DNA of 64,000 nt, from positions 23,448 to 87,447 of the forward strand of contig CAMCWB010000006.1 of the NCBI GenBank assembly GCA_945882315.1, in the 5' to 3' direction. Positions within the stretch are counted from its first letter, which is position 1, and the number at the start of each line of letters is the position of its first letter. The position numbers were made by a program, and so were the translations under genes. The DNA is from Bauldia litoralis. Lineage in GTDB: Bacteria; Pseudomonadota; Alphaproteobacteria; Rhizobiales; Kaistiaceae. A model generated the notes under the pieces. It saw nothing but the letters and a program-made list of their open reading frames with translations, had not been told where the DNA came from and did no database searches. Of the stretch, positions 8,964 to 17,603 are shown one piece after another.

Positions 8964-9935
8964 ATGAGTGCTGCATCACCCACCGTCGGCTGGATCGGCA
9001 TCGGCCGCATGGGCTATCCGATGGTCGAGCGCCTGCTGAAGGCCGGCCACAAGGCCGAGGTCTGGAACCGGACGAAGTCGAAGGCCGAGCCGCTGGCGGC
9101 GCTCGGCGCAAAGATCCGCGACAAGCCGGTCGAGCTTGCCGATGTCGACATCCTCTTCACCATGGTCTCGACCGGCAGCGATCTCGACGAGGTCTATTTC
9201 GGCAAGGACGGCGTCGCCTCGGGCGGCAAGAACAAGGTGCCGCGCATCTTCGTGGATTGCTCGTCGATCAGCGTCGAGGAGAGCGAGGAGATCCGCGGCA
9301 AGCTCTCGGCCCGCGGCGCGAGCTTCATTTCCTCGCCGGTTTCCGGCAACGGCAAGACGGTGAAGGCCGGCAAGCTGTCGAGCGTCGCCTCGGGCCCGAA
9401 GGCCGCCTTCGACGAGGTCAAGCCGCTGATCGTCACCTTCGCGCCGCGCGGCGTCGCCTATGTCGGCGAGGGCGAACTCGCCCGTATCTGCAAGATCGCC
9501 CACAACGTCATGCTCGGCGTCGTCATCCAGAACCTCGCCGAGATCACCATGCTGACCAACAAGGCCGGCGTGCCGCGCCACGCCTTCCTGGAATTCATGA
9601 ACAATGGGGTCATGGGCTCGATCTTCACGCGCTACAAGTCGAACGCGCTGGTCAATCTCGATTTCACCACCACCTTCACCCCGTCGCTGCTTCGCAAGGA
9701 CCTCGACCTCGGCCTCGAAGCGGCGCGCAATCTCGAAGTCCCGATGCCGGTGACGGCCGCGACCCGCGAGGCGGTACAGGCGCATTTCGGTGCGGCGATG
9801 CTGAAGCAGGATCCGGAAGAATATCTGGCGGCCGATTTCGCCGCGCTGATCGAGACGGTGGCACTCGCCTCGGGCGTCAAGCTCGAGCCGGAAGGCGTCA
9901 ACGTTCCGACCGGCCTCGAGACGCCGGACGCCTGA
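8964..9935 (+). CDS. NAD(P)-dependent oxidoreductase, 3-hydroxyisobutyrate dehydrogenase family
   Basis: The 323-residue beta-hydroxyacid dehydrogenase has an N-terminal Rossmann fold with GWIGIGRMGYPM (about residues 8-19). The substrate-recognition strand SSPVSGNGKTVKAGKL is near residue 115. The catalytic lysine motif KIAHN (about residues 174-178) matches the KxxxN of the family. A C-terminal all-helical domain follows. It would oxidise a small hydroxy acid or reduce a semialdehyde. The gene has a good ribosome-binding site (AAAGGAGAC before 8964) and lies between the TRAP genes and an alpha/beta-hydrolase gene that starts 4 bases after it ends. This suggests it processes a breakdown product of the imported compound. 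Confidence 0.88.
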   Translation: MSAASPTVGWIGIGRMGYPMVERLLKAGHKAEVWNRTKSKAEPLAALGAKIRDKPVELADVDILFTMVSTGSDLDEVYFGKDGVASGGKNKVPRIFVDCSSISVEESEEIRGKLSARGASFISSPVSGNGKTVKAGKLSSVASGPKAAFDEVKPLIVTFAPRGVAYVGEGELARICKIAHNVMLGVVIQNLAEITMLTNKAGVPRHAFLEFMNNGVMGSIFTRYKSNALVNLDFTTTFTPSLLRKDLDLGLEAARNLEVPMPVTAATREAVQAHFGAAMLKQDPEEYLAADFAALIETVALASGVKLEPEGVNVPTGLETPDA

Positions 9936-9939
9936 GCCG

Positions 9940-10719
9940 ATGGCGTCACCGCGTCTCGATGTGAAAATCGTCGGTGAGGGCGACAATCTCGTCCTCATCA
10001 ACGCGCTCCTCAGCGACCGCACGGCGTACGAGCCGCTGGCCGGGTGTCTCGCTGGCCAGCGCCGGCTGATTATGGTCAACCTGCCGGGCTTCGGCGCCTC
10101 GCCGAAGACGGCAAAATCGCTCGACGATTATGCCGATGCCGTCGCCGGCCTCTTCGACGATCTCGCGCTGCCGCCCTCGACCGACATCCTCGCCAACGGC
10201 CTCGGTAGCTTTGTCGCCTTAAAAATGGCGATCCGGCATGGCGACAGGTTCCGCAAGATGGTGCTGGTCGGCAGCGGCGCGGCTTTTCCCGAAGCCGGAC
10301 AGGCGACCTTCCGGGCGCTTGCCGGCAAGGTCGACGCCGAAGGCATGGCAGCCGTCGCCGGCGCCGCCATCAAGCGGATGTTTCCGGACGACTATGCCGC
10401 GGCCAACCCGGCCGTGGTCGCCGAGCGCGAGCGCGTGTTCAAGTCGATCGATCCGGACGTCTTCGCCATGTCCTGCCGGCTCCTCGCCGCGCTCGACCTC
10501 GGCCCGGATCTCCACAAGATCCGCAACCCGACCCTCGTCGTCATCGGCGCCGTCGACGGCGCCACCCCGCCTTCCATCGGGCACGATCTCGCCCGCCGGC
10601 TTCCGGACGGCCGCGCCATCGAGATGGCGGGCGTCGGCCATGTCCCGCATGTGCAGGTGCCGGACGAGTTCATCGCGGCGATCGGGCCATTTTTGGGGTT
10701 GAAAGCGCGACAGCGCTAA
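9940..10719 (+). CDS. Alpha/beta-hydrolase-fold protein lacking the nucleophilic serine
   Basis: The 259-residue protein has alpha/beta-hydrolase architecture. The oxyanion-side strand (IMVNLPGFGASPK, about residues 44-56), a late acid-turn region (VVIGAVDGATPP) and a terminal histidine (GVGHVPHV) are all present. The nucleophile elbow, normally GxSxG, reads LANGLGS, so Gly87 stands where the serine should be. The protein may be a non-hydrolytic binding protein, use another residue, or be decaying. It starts 4 bases after the dehydrogenase gene and is the last plus-strand gene of the first cluster. Confidence 0.78.
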   Translation: MASPRLDVKIVGEGDNLVLINALLSDRTAYEPLAGCLAGQRRLIMVNLPGFGASPKTAKSLDDYADAVAGLFDDLALPPSTDILANGLGSFVALKMAIRHGDRFRKMVLVGSGAAFPEAGQATFRALAGKVDAEGMAAVAGAAIKRMFPDDYAAANPAVVAERERVFKSIDPDVFAMSCRLLAALDLGPDLHKIRNPTLVVIGAVDGATPPSIGHDLARRLPDGRAIEMAGVGHVPHVQVPDEFIAAIGPFLGLKARQR

Positions 10720-10902
10720 CCCTCTCCCATGGGGAGAGGGCCGCCGCGCTTGGAGCGAAGCGACTTAGCGCGACGGGGTGAGGGGGTAGAGCGCATATTT
10801 GGTTGCACCGACTACTGATCGGCGTCGTACGCCCTCACCCTTTTCGCCTAATTCGCTGCGCTCATAAGGCTCAAAGCCCTCTCCCCACGGGAGAGGGAGA
10901 AA
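10720..10902. repeat. Composite palindromic repeat, family A (copy 1)
   Basis: This is a bipartite element of about 180 bases. Its outer ends are themselves hairpins: CCCTCTCCCATGGGGAGAGG near 10721 and CCCTCTCCCCACGGGAGAGG near 10880. The inner parts include GGGGTGAGGGGG and its partner CCCTCACCC. The same design recurs at 11968, 14565 and 23499, always intergenic. Copy 1 lies between the convergent hydrolase and livM genes and could act as a bidirectional terminator. Confidence 0.85.
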
Positions 10903-10905
10903 ACC

Positions 10906-11922
10906 TCAATCCCAATCGAGCATCTTCGGCAGGCGGCCCTTCTGCTTCAGCGTACCGAGAATTCCTTCGGGGAAGAACATCAGCACGGCCACCAGCATGA
11001 GTCCGGTCGCGACGATGTTCAGTTCCGTCGCCCCGAACCAGGCGACGAAGAACTCGTTGGCGCTGATGAAGAGCACGGCGCCGACCACCGGTTCGGCGAC
11101 CGTGCCGCGTCCGCCGAGGATGGTCATCAGCACGAATTTCGCCCCGACCAGGATCGACAGGAAGATCACCGGGCTGAGATAGGTCATGTAATAGCCCCAC
11201 AGCGCGCCGGCCATGCCGATGAAAAAGCCGGATAGCGCGAAGGCGAGGATCTTGTAGAGCCGCGTCGGCACGCCGGCGACTTCCGCCTTGGTCTCGTCCT
11301 GCGAGATGGCGCGAAGCCCCAGCCCGAATTTCGAGCGGCGGATGCGGTAGGACATGTAGGTCGCGCCGATCGCGAGAGCGAGCATGTAGTAATAGAAGGG
11401 CAGCTTCACGATCTCGACCGGCAGGTCGAGGAGCGGCAGGCTGATGCCGTTGGCGCCGCCGATATAGTCCCAGTTGTCGAGCAGGATCTTGGTGAGCAGC
11501 ACCAGCGCAATGGTCGAGATGATGAAGGTCGGCCCGCGCGTCCGCAGCATGACCCAGCCGAGCACAAAGCCGATGGCGGTGGCTATCAGGCCGGCCAGCG
11601 GCGCGGCGATGAAGGGCGAGACGCCGTAATAGGCGAAGAAGATCGCCGCCGCGTAGCCGCCAATCGCGAAGAAGACATTGTGCCCGAGCGAGATATAGCC
11701 GGCATAGCCGCCGATGATGTTCCAGCTCGAGGCGATGGCGACGTTCATGTAGATGAAGAGCAGCATGTGCAGCCAATAGCTCATGCCGCCGAAGGCGAGC
11801 TGCATGAGCGGGAATCCGAGCGTCGCAACGAGCAAGAGCCCGATGAAAACCCGCCGGCTCATCGAGCGGCCGTCGTTGGTGGTCGCGCTCTTCTCTGGGA
11901 AGATGTTCTCAGCCGAGGTCAT
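10906..11922 (-). CDS. livM: Branched-chain amino acid-type ABC transporter permease (LivM family)
   Basis: The 338-residue inner-membrane protein has about eight to ten membrane segments and the LivM signature stretch GGYAGYISLGHNVFFAIGGY (about residues 71-90). It pairs with the LivH-like permease encoded upstream at 12202-13077. The ligand class (branched-chain or another amino acid, amide or amine) is set by the binding protein encoded at 14777-16048. The gene is last in a minus-strand operon and is separated from livH by a family A repeat of about 200 bases. Confidence 0.88.
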   Translation of the reverse strand: MTSAENIFPEKSATTNDGRSMSRRVFIGLLLVATLGFPLMQLAFGGMSYWLHMLLFIYMNVAIASSWNIIGGYAGYISLGHNVFFAIGGYAAAIFFAYYGVSPFIAAPLAGLIATAIGFVLGWVMLRTRGPTFIISTIALVLLTKILLDNWDYIGGANGISLPLLDLPVEIVKLPFYYYMLALAIGATYMSYRIRRSKFGLGLRAISQDETKAEVAGVPTRLYKILAFALSGFFIGMAGALWGYYMTYLSPVIFLSILVGAKFVLMTILGGRGTVAEPVVGAVLFISANEFFVAWFGATELNIVATGLMLVAVLMFFPEGILGTLKQKGRLPKMLDWD

Positions 11923-11967
11923 CGGTAGTCTGCTTTCGAAAGCGAGGCACTTGCCCGGAAAAGACGG

Positions 11968-12170
11968 TTCCCTCTCCCATAGGGAGAGGACTCTTTCTCT
12001 TGGCGAGGCGAAGCCGAGCCTAGAGAAAGATGGTGAGGGGATTCGGCGTCGATGGCCTGGGCGAAATGTGCCCGAAGCAACCTCTCCAACCCCTCACCCT
12101 TCTCGACTAATTCCGCCGGATTAAATCCGGGGTCATAAGGCTCAAAGCACTCTCCCTTTGGGAGAGGGGG
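11968..12170. repeat. Composite palindromic repeat, family A (copy 2)
   Basis: The outer hairpins are CCCTCTCCCATAGGGAGAGG near 11970 and CTCTCCCTTTGGGAGAGGGG near 12149. The interior has GGTGAGGGG and the partner CCCCTCACCC. It fills most of the livH-livM gap and differs in its inner loop from the other copies. Confidence 0.8.
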
Positions 12171-12201
12171 CGAGGCCGCGAACGTCACCCTGATCATCGC
12201 C

Positions 12202-13077
12202 TCAAAACTCCGACTTCTTGCCGAGCAGGCCCTGCGGCCGGACGAGCAGGATGAAAAACAGGGCGAGGTAGAAGGTGACGGGCGACCAGGTCGGTCCGAA
12301 ATTCGAGCTGACAAAGGCCGCGATCACCGAGAGCGCCAGTGCGCCGATCAGCGCGCCGAGAAGGCTGCCCATGCCGCCGAGCACGACCAGCGACAGGAGG
12401 ATCGCGACGAACTCCCAGTGCTTGCTCGGGTAGACCGAGAAGAGGAAGGAAACCATCGCCCCCGATGCGCCGGCGAGCGCCATGCCGATGCCGAAGACAT
12501 ACATCGAGATACGGTCGACATTGACGCCGACGACCTCGGCCGCGGTGCGGTTATGCGTCGTCGCGCGGATCGCGTAACCGGTCCGCGTATATTGCAGGAA
12601 CGCCCAGAGCCCGCCGAGGATGGCGATACTGGCGAGCGTCGCATAGAGCTGGCCTTCCGGCAGGTAATATGGCCCGAACAGAATGGCGCTCGACGCATAG
12701 TCCGGATTGGTCGAGCGATAGATGTTGGAAAACAGGAAGCCCAGCGTTCCCTCGATGACAAGCGCCATGGCGAAGGTCAGGAGCACGCTGACGCCGCGCT
12801 TCTGCGGATCGGCGATCGAGCGCGCGAAGAGGAGCTTGTAGACGACGATGCCGACGACGAACATCGCCGGCATGACGATGACCACCGAGAGGATCGGGTC
12901 GACCGCGTAGAACTTGAACAGCCCGAAGGTCATGAAGGCGGCGACCATGATGAAGGCGGCGTGCGCCAGGTTGATGATGCCCATGACGCCGAAAATCAGC
13001 GTCAGGCCCGACGCCATCAGCGCGAAGACGCCGCCAAGCGTCAGGCCGAGGATGATGATCTGGATATTCTGGGTCAT
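12202..13077 (-). CDS. livH: Branched-chain amino acid-type ABC transporter permease (LivH family)
   Basis: The 291-residue hydrophobic protein has about eight membrane segments. It contains ASGLTLIFGVMGIINLAHAA, the LivH signature, near residues 22-41. The start at 13077 (MTQNIQIIILGL) is chosen because it overlaps the stop of the upstream livF gene by 4 bases. Longer readings back to 13200 run through livF in another frame. It forms the membrane channel with the LivM-like protein. Confidence 0.9.
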   Translation of the reverse strand: MTQNIQIIILGLTLGGVFALMASGLTLIFGVMGIINLAHAAFIMVAAFMTFGLFKFYAVDPILSVVIVMPAMFVVGIVVYKLLFARSIADPQKRGVSVLLTFAMALVIEGTLGFLFSNIYRSTNPDYASSAILFGPYYLPEGQLYATLASIAILGGLWAFLQYTRTGYAIRATTHNRTAAEVVGVNVDRISMYVFGIGMALAGASGAMVSFLFSVYPSKHWEFVAILLSLVVLGGMGSLLGALIGALALSVIAAFVSSNFGPTWSPVTFYLALFFILLVRPQGLLGKKSEF

Positions 13078-13817
13078 CCATTCGTCCCTGTGCGCGAGCG
13101 CTTCCGGCCGAGATAGAGCTCCTCGATGCGCGGATCGTTGAGGATCGTCGCGGACGGGCCCTCGAACATCGCCTTGCCGAGATCGAGCACGCAGCCCCAA
13201 TCGGCGAATTGCAGGCCCATGCGGGCATTCTGCTCGACGACGATGATGGTGATGCCGGCGCTCTTGAGCTGGTTCATGCTGTCGAAGATCTGCCGCGATA
13301 CGATCGGCGCGAGACCCAGCGACGGCTCGTCGAGCATGATGATCTTGGGCCTGAGCACCATGGCGCGGCCGAGGAGCAGCATCTGCTGCTGCCCGCCCGA
13401 CAGCGTCTTGGCGAGCTGGCTGTTGCGCTCCTTGAGGATCGGGAACATGCCGTAGACGCCCTCGATACGGCGGTCGACTTCGGTCCGGTCCTTGAGGATG
13501 TAGCCGCCCATCCGCAGGTTCTCGCGGATGGTCATGTCCGGGAAGAGGCTGCGATCCTGCGGCACGAAGCAGATGCCGCGATGCAGGATCTCGTCGGTAC
13601 GGAGGCCGCTAAGCGCCTGGCCCTCGAAAGTGACGCCGCCGCGCCGCGGCTTGAGGAGCCCGCAGACCACCTTCAAGAGCGTCGACTTGCCGGCGCCGTT
13701 CGGCCCGATGATGCAATAGCTCTTGTCGGCTTCGATCTTCAGCGACAGGCCGGTCAGAATATCGGGCCCGATGCCGTAGCCGGCGACGATGTCGTCGATC
13801 TCGAGGAGCGCCATCAA
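13074..13817 (-). CDS. livF: Branched-chain amino acid-type ABC transporter ATPase (LivF family)
   Basis: The 247-residue ATPase has Walker A GPNGAGKST (about residues 39-47), signature LSGGQQQ, Walker B PKIIMLDEPSLG and the LivF-type VEQN switch histidine/glutamine region. It overlaps livH at its end and livG at its start by 4 bases each, so the three genes are tightly coupled. It energises import together with LivG. Confidence 0.92.
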   Translation of the reverse strand: MMALLEIDDIVAGYGIGPDILTGLSLKIEADKSYCIIGPNGAGKSTLLKVVCGLLKPRRGGVTFEGQALSGLRTDEILHRGICFVPQDRSLFPDMTIRENLRMGGYILKDRTEVDRRIEGVYGMFPILKERNSQLAKTLSGGQQQMLLLGRAMVLRPKIIMLDEPSLGLAPIVSRQIFDSMNQLKSAGITIIVVEQNARMGLQFADWGCVLDLGKAMFEGPSATILNDPRIEELYLGRKRSRTGTNG

Positions 13818-14548
13818 CCGACTCCCAGATAGGCTTCGAGAACCTGCGGATCGGCCTGGATGTCGGCCGGCGAACCCTTCGCCAGCACTTTGCCATAGGC
13901 CATGACCACGACCGGGTCGCAGATATTCATCACGACGTCCATGTTGTGCTCGACGATCAGGAAGGTGATGCCCTGCGCGCGGAGCGCCTGGACGCGGTCG
14001 ATGATCGTGTCGAGAAGGGCGGGGTTGATGCCGCCGGCCGGCTCGTCGAGGAGGATGATCTGCGGCTTCGCCATGAGTGCCGAGGCGAGGTCCATCAGTT
14101 TCTTCTGCCCGTAGGAAAGCTTCGCCGCCGGTGCGTTGGCCAACGCCTCGATCCCGACGAAGGCGAGCAACTCCATCGCCCGGTCGCGCTCGTCGCTGAG
14201 GATGCTCGACTTCAAGAGGTCGAAGACCCCGGCTGGCGGCGACTGCACGACAAGGTTTTCGAGGACGGTGAGGTCGCTGAGCTGTCGGCTGATCTGAAAA
14301 GTCCGGCTGATGCCGCGCCGGGTGATCTGGTGCGGCTCGAGCGCCTCGATATTCCGTTCGCGAAAGCGGATCGTGCCGCTGTCGGCCTTGTGCAGGCCGT
14401 TGATCATGTTGAAGACCGTTGTCTTGCCGGCGCCGTTCGGCCCGATCAGGGCGGTGATGGTGTGCTCTTCGACGTCGAAGCTACAGCCGTCTACCGCCCG
14501 GATGCCGCCGAAGGACTTGGCGAGATCGCGTATTTCAAGAAGCGCCAA
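13814..14548 (-). CDS. livG: Branched-chain amino acid-type ABC transporter ATPase (LivG family)
   Basis: The 244-residue ATPase has Walker A GPNGAGKTT, a Q-loop and the typical LivG insertion, signature LSYGQKKLMDLASAL, Walker B IILLDEPAGGINP and VEHNMD near the end. It overlaps livF by 4 bases. A family A repeat lies between it and the upstream binding-protein gene, which would let a processed message carry different amounts of the two parts. Confidence 0.92.
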   Translation of the reverse strand: MALLEIRDLAKSFGGIRAVDGCSFDVEEHTITALIGPNGAGKTTVFNMINGLHKADSGTIRFRERNIEALEPHQITRRGISRTFQISRQLSDLTVLENLVVQSPPAGVFDLLKSSILSDERDRAMELLAFVGIEALANAPAAKLSYGQKKLMDLASALMAKPQIILLDEPAGGINPALLDTIIDRVQALRAQGITFLIVEHNMDVVMNICDPVVVMAYGKVLAKGSPADIQADPQVLEAYLGVG

Positions 14549-14564
14549 TTCACCACCTGCGGCT

Positions 14565-14766
14565 ACCCTCTCCCATGGGGAGAGGGCCGCCGTCCTTTGC
14601 GAACGGTAGCGAGCTTAGGACGGCGGGGTGAGGGGTTGAGGCGCCAGTTGTCTGCCGCAACCGGCGAAGCCTTCGCACGATACGGACCGGCCCCAACCCC
14701 TCACCCTTCTCGCCTAAATTCGCTTTGCTCATTAAGGCTCAAAGCCCTCTCCCTATGGGAGAGGGT
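14565..14766. repeat. Composite palindromic repeat, family A (copy 3)
   Basis: The outer hairpins CCCTCTCCCATGGGGAGAGG near 14566 and CCCTCTCCCTATGGGAGAGG near 14746 flank inner blocks with GGGGTGAGGGGTTGAG and CCAACCCCTCACCC, which pair with each other. The element spans the gap between the amber-interrupted binding-protein gene and livG. Confidence 0.85.
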
Positions 14767-14776
14767 TCCGCGCCGC

Positions 14777-16048
14777 CTACCAGTTCGGCTTCGGCCAGAC
14801 GACCGGCGCGGTGCCGGGGAATTCGTCGGTGGGATAGACGAATTTCAGCTCGCCGCCCTGCCACTGGGTGATGATGAAGCTCTTGTCGATCGGCAGGCCC
14901 TTCTCGTCCCAATGAAAGTCGCCGAGGATCGTCTTCACCGGGGCTTCGGCCGTGCGCGCCGCGAGCCACTCGCGGAGCTTCTCGTTGTCGGTCGAGCCGA
15001 CTGCCGCGACTGCCTCCGCCATGCCCTGGCAGGTGGCGAAGGGGATGGCGTTATCCTCGTCCGGCTCCTTGCCGTATTTTTCCTTGAAGGCCGCGACGAA
15101 GTCCTGGTTGGAGAAATCCTTGCCGGCGAGTGTTCCCTTCCATTCGACGGCCGGATGCCAGGCCGAGTGGATCAGGATGCCTTCGGCCGCTTCGGCAAGC
15201 TACTCGTGGAATTCCGCCTGCGTGCCCTGACCCATGATCGCGACCTTCGGCTGGTAGGCGATGGTCTTGAAGGCGCGGATGAGCTGGATCGCCTCGTCGG
15301 GCGAGGCGGTGAAGCCGACGACGAGTTCGGCGCCGGTCTGCTTCACCGTGTTGGCGAGCGTGATCCAGTCCGAGAAGCCCTCCTCCGGCCATTGCTGCTT
15401 GAGAACGACCTCGATGCCGGAATCGGCGAGCGCGCCCGGCGCCAGGTCGATCACCTTGTCGGTGCCGGCGATCTCGCGCTTGTCGCCGGTCAGCCCGGCA
15501 ACGGCGGCATTCGCATAGAAGTCGTCTGCCCAGACGACGGCCGCCGTCTTCGGCATCTGGTCCGGCTTGACGAGATCCTTCATCAGCCCTGCATAGGACT
15601 TGCCGAGATACTCGGCGGCGTTCGGCTGGAAATTGAAGAGATAGTGGTAGCCGCGCTCATAGATCTGCAGGGCGACGCCGGACGGGATCGGATAGACCCG
15701 CTTGTTCTGTTCGGCGACCGAGGACTGCGCGAAGGTAATGCGGCTGGAGAAGGTACCCAGCAGCACACTCACCTTGTCCTGGTTGATGAGGCGCTCGATC
15801 TGGGCCTGGCCGGTCTCGTTGACCGACTGGTTGTCGCTTGAGACGAGCGTCGCCGGCTCGCCGAGAAGGCCGCCGGATTTGTTGATGAGCTCGACGCAGA
15901 GGTCGTAGCCTTCTTTGTGCTTCTGGCCGTTGGTGGCGAGGCCGCCGGTGAGCGGCAGCGACGCGCCGAAGCTCACTTTCTCGGCCTGGGCCGGCGGCGC
16001 AGCAAGCATGGCCGCGCCGATAATGGCTGGCCCCATCAGATATCTCAT
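14777..16048 (-). pseudogene. Leu/Ile/Val-type ABC transporter substrate-binding protein, interrupted by an in-frame amber codon
   Basis: Read as one frame this is a 423-codon type I periplasmic binding protein. It has a signal peptide (MRYLMGPAIIGAAMLAAPPAQA), FGASLPLTGGLATNGQKHKEGY at the ligand domain start and a normal C-terminus near 14777. A single TAG at 15200-15202 (codon about 283) breaks it: EFHE, stop, LAEAAEGIL. The frame is otherwise intact on both sides and homologous in character. CAG (Gln) is one transition away from TAG. The gene heads the minus-strand livGFHM operon and faces the 16410 operon divergently. It may be a recent pseudogene, a sequence error, or, less likely, a suppressed codon. 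Truncation would remove about one third of the protein. Confidence 0.85.
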
Positions 16049-16409
16049 CGTGATTCCCTCCCTTGGGATTGGTGCTGATGCCCCGGGGCGGTTTTCCGCT
16101 TCTCCGGCTATGACAGGATCAATTGTTGAAAAGCGGCGTTTACTCTCCCGATGCTCGGCGCGTCAGGCGGAATCTCCCCCGCCGCGGCGCCGGACTTTCA
16201 AGTCGTTTCTATGTTTCTTGAGAAGTTCTCTAGGGAACTTTGAGAGCCAAAGCTTTCCAGATTTCCAAGGGCTTGTCGAATTCGTTTTTCACGATCTACG
16301 GCTTTTCGGGCCGGTCGCGGTTTGCGGACCGAATTGAAGCCGTCTTGCCGCCATGCGATAGAAGCGCCGGAACAAGCGTAACGCGTAAGATCAGGAAGGT
16401 CGCGTCGGC
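16049..16409. other. Divergent intergenic region upstream of the binding-protein and E1-like genes
   Basis: These 361 bases must hold both promoters. An inverted repeat is at 16223-16240. An ATG-started frame at 16110-16337 (75 codons) lacks a ribosome-binding site and looks like non-coding sequence. No convincing precursor-peptide gene was found here on either strand. Confidence 0.5.
16223..16240. promoter_or_regulatory. Inverted repeat, possible operator
   Basis: AAGTTC and GAACTT flank six bases (TCTAGG) in a locally AT-richer stretch, 170 bases before the E1-like gene. The size fits a dimeric helix-turn-helix regulator site. No regulator gene is adjacent. Confidence 0.35.
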
Positions 16410-17603
16410 ATGGAAACTGGGCTCCCCGGAGCGAAGGAGGCGAGCTACCGTCTGCTTGGCCTCCAGGCGCTGGTCCAGGAGAACGGCGTCATCCTGAAAC
16501 GCGGCACGACGCGGCTGTTCCTCGAGGGCAAGGACGTCGCCGAGCTCCTCGACCTCCTGGTCGAGCGCCTGACCGGCGGCCGCTACTTCGAGGTCACCCG
16601 GCTCAAGGCCGAGGTCAGCGGCGAACAGCGCGAGCCGCTTGTCGCCCTTGTCGAGACGCTGAAGGCCCATCGCTTCATCGTACCGGCGGAGGAGGCCGGA
16701 TCGGCCCGCCGCGAAGACGTCTTCTTCTGGAACTACCGCACGAATTTTGCTGCCGTCATCGGCGAATTGTCCGATGTCCATCTGACTGTCTTCGGCGTCA
16801 ATTCGATCGCGCTGGCGCTGCTCGGCAATCTGCGCGGCTGCGGCTTCCGCGACGTCACCTTCGTCGACCATCCTTCGCTCCGTAACCTCGATTATTTCGA
16901 CAGCAAGCGGAAGCTTCGCGCCGAGATCGCCGCGGCGCTCTCCGTGCCGCCGCGGGATTTCGACGAGTGGTCGGCGGAGAACAAGCGGCCCGACGGTTGC
17001 TTCGTGCTGTGCAGCGATTTCGGCGGGCGCCCGCTGATCCGCGACTGGAACAGGTTCTGCGTCGAGCGCGGCGTCATGCTCTATCCGGTCGTGCTTCTCG
17101 ACCACATCGTCCATCTCGGCCCGATGATCGTGCCGGGCGAGGGGCCTTGCTACGAATGCCTGTGGGCGCGCCAGAATTCGAACCTTGCCGACGTGGCGCG
17201 CGTTCGTGCCGGCGAGATGGATGCCGATCTCGGCCAGCAGGCGATCGGCTATCTCCAGCCGATGGCGCGCGCCGCCGCCGATTTCGCCGCACTCGAACTC
17301 ATGAAGATCTTCTCGACGCCGTTGCCCGGCGGCAAGATCGGCCGCATCCTCGACGTCGACCTGATGGGGCCATCGGTCGAGAGCCGCGAATTCCTGAAAG
17401 TGCCGCGCTGCCCGGTCTGCGGCGATGTCGTGCCGAAGGCCAAGCCGCAGCCGGTCGAAGCTGCGCCGGCCGAAGGGGTTGCCGCTCAGCCGAAGGTGGA
17501 AGGTGCGCCTGCCGAAAAGAGTGCGCGGCAAGGAGACGAAGAGCAGAAGCCCGAAGAACAGAAACCCGCGGCCGAGCCTCTCCCCGCCAAGGATGTCGCC
17601 TGA
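16410..17603 (+). CDS. TOMM-type E1-like (ThiF-like) protein with leader-binding RRE domain
   Basis: The 397-residue protein resembles the C (E1-like) partner of YcaO cyclodehydratases in thiazole/oxazole-modified peptide (RiPP) pathways. Residues about 13-92 form a PqqD-like winged-helix RRE (LQALVQENGVILKRGTTRLF ...), the part that binds a leader peptide. Residues about 120-310 form a degenerate ThiF/E1 fold (LTVFGVNSIALALLGNLRG replaces the usual GxGxxG). Four cysteines for a structural zinc are present as C247/C250 (GPCYECLW) and C334/C337 (CPVCG). A charged, proline- and glutamate-rich tail of about 55 residues ends the protein. The stop overlaps the next start (TGATG). It is probably a scaffold and substrate-recognition subunit rather than an adenylating enzyme. 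Confidence 0.82.
   Translation: METGLPGAKEASYRLLGLQALVQENGVILKRGTTRLFLEGKDVAELLDLLVERLTGGRYFEVTRLKAEVSGEQREPLVALVETLKAHRFIVPAEEAGSARREDVFFWNYRTNFAAVIGELSDVHLTVFGVNSIALALLGNLRGCGFRDVTFVDHPSLRNLDYFDSKRKLRAEIAAALSVPPRDFDEWSAENKRPDGCFVLCSDFGGRPLIRDWNRFCVERGVMLYPVVLLDHIVHLGPMIVPGEGPCYECLWARQNSNLADVARVRAGEMDADLGQQAIGYLQPMARAAADFAALELMKIFSTPLPGGKIGRILDVDLMGPSVESREFLKVPRCPVCGDVVPKAKPQPVEAAPAEGVAAQPKVEGAPAEKSARQGDEEQKPEEQKPAAEPLPAKDVA

Noticed and set aside
16110..16337. 75-codon frame upstream of the E1-like gene considered as a RiPP precursor
   Set aside because: No ribosome-binding site, an irregular Arg/Pro-rich composition, no leader/core pattern and no cluster of Cys, Ser or Thr at the C-terminus. 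It also spans the candidate operator.
16967..17602. N-terminal extension of the YcaO gene back to 16967
   Set aside because: This part of the frame runs through the E1-like gene in another phase and has no YcaO-like content. ATG 17603 overlaps the upstream stop by one base and fits the family.
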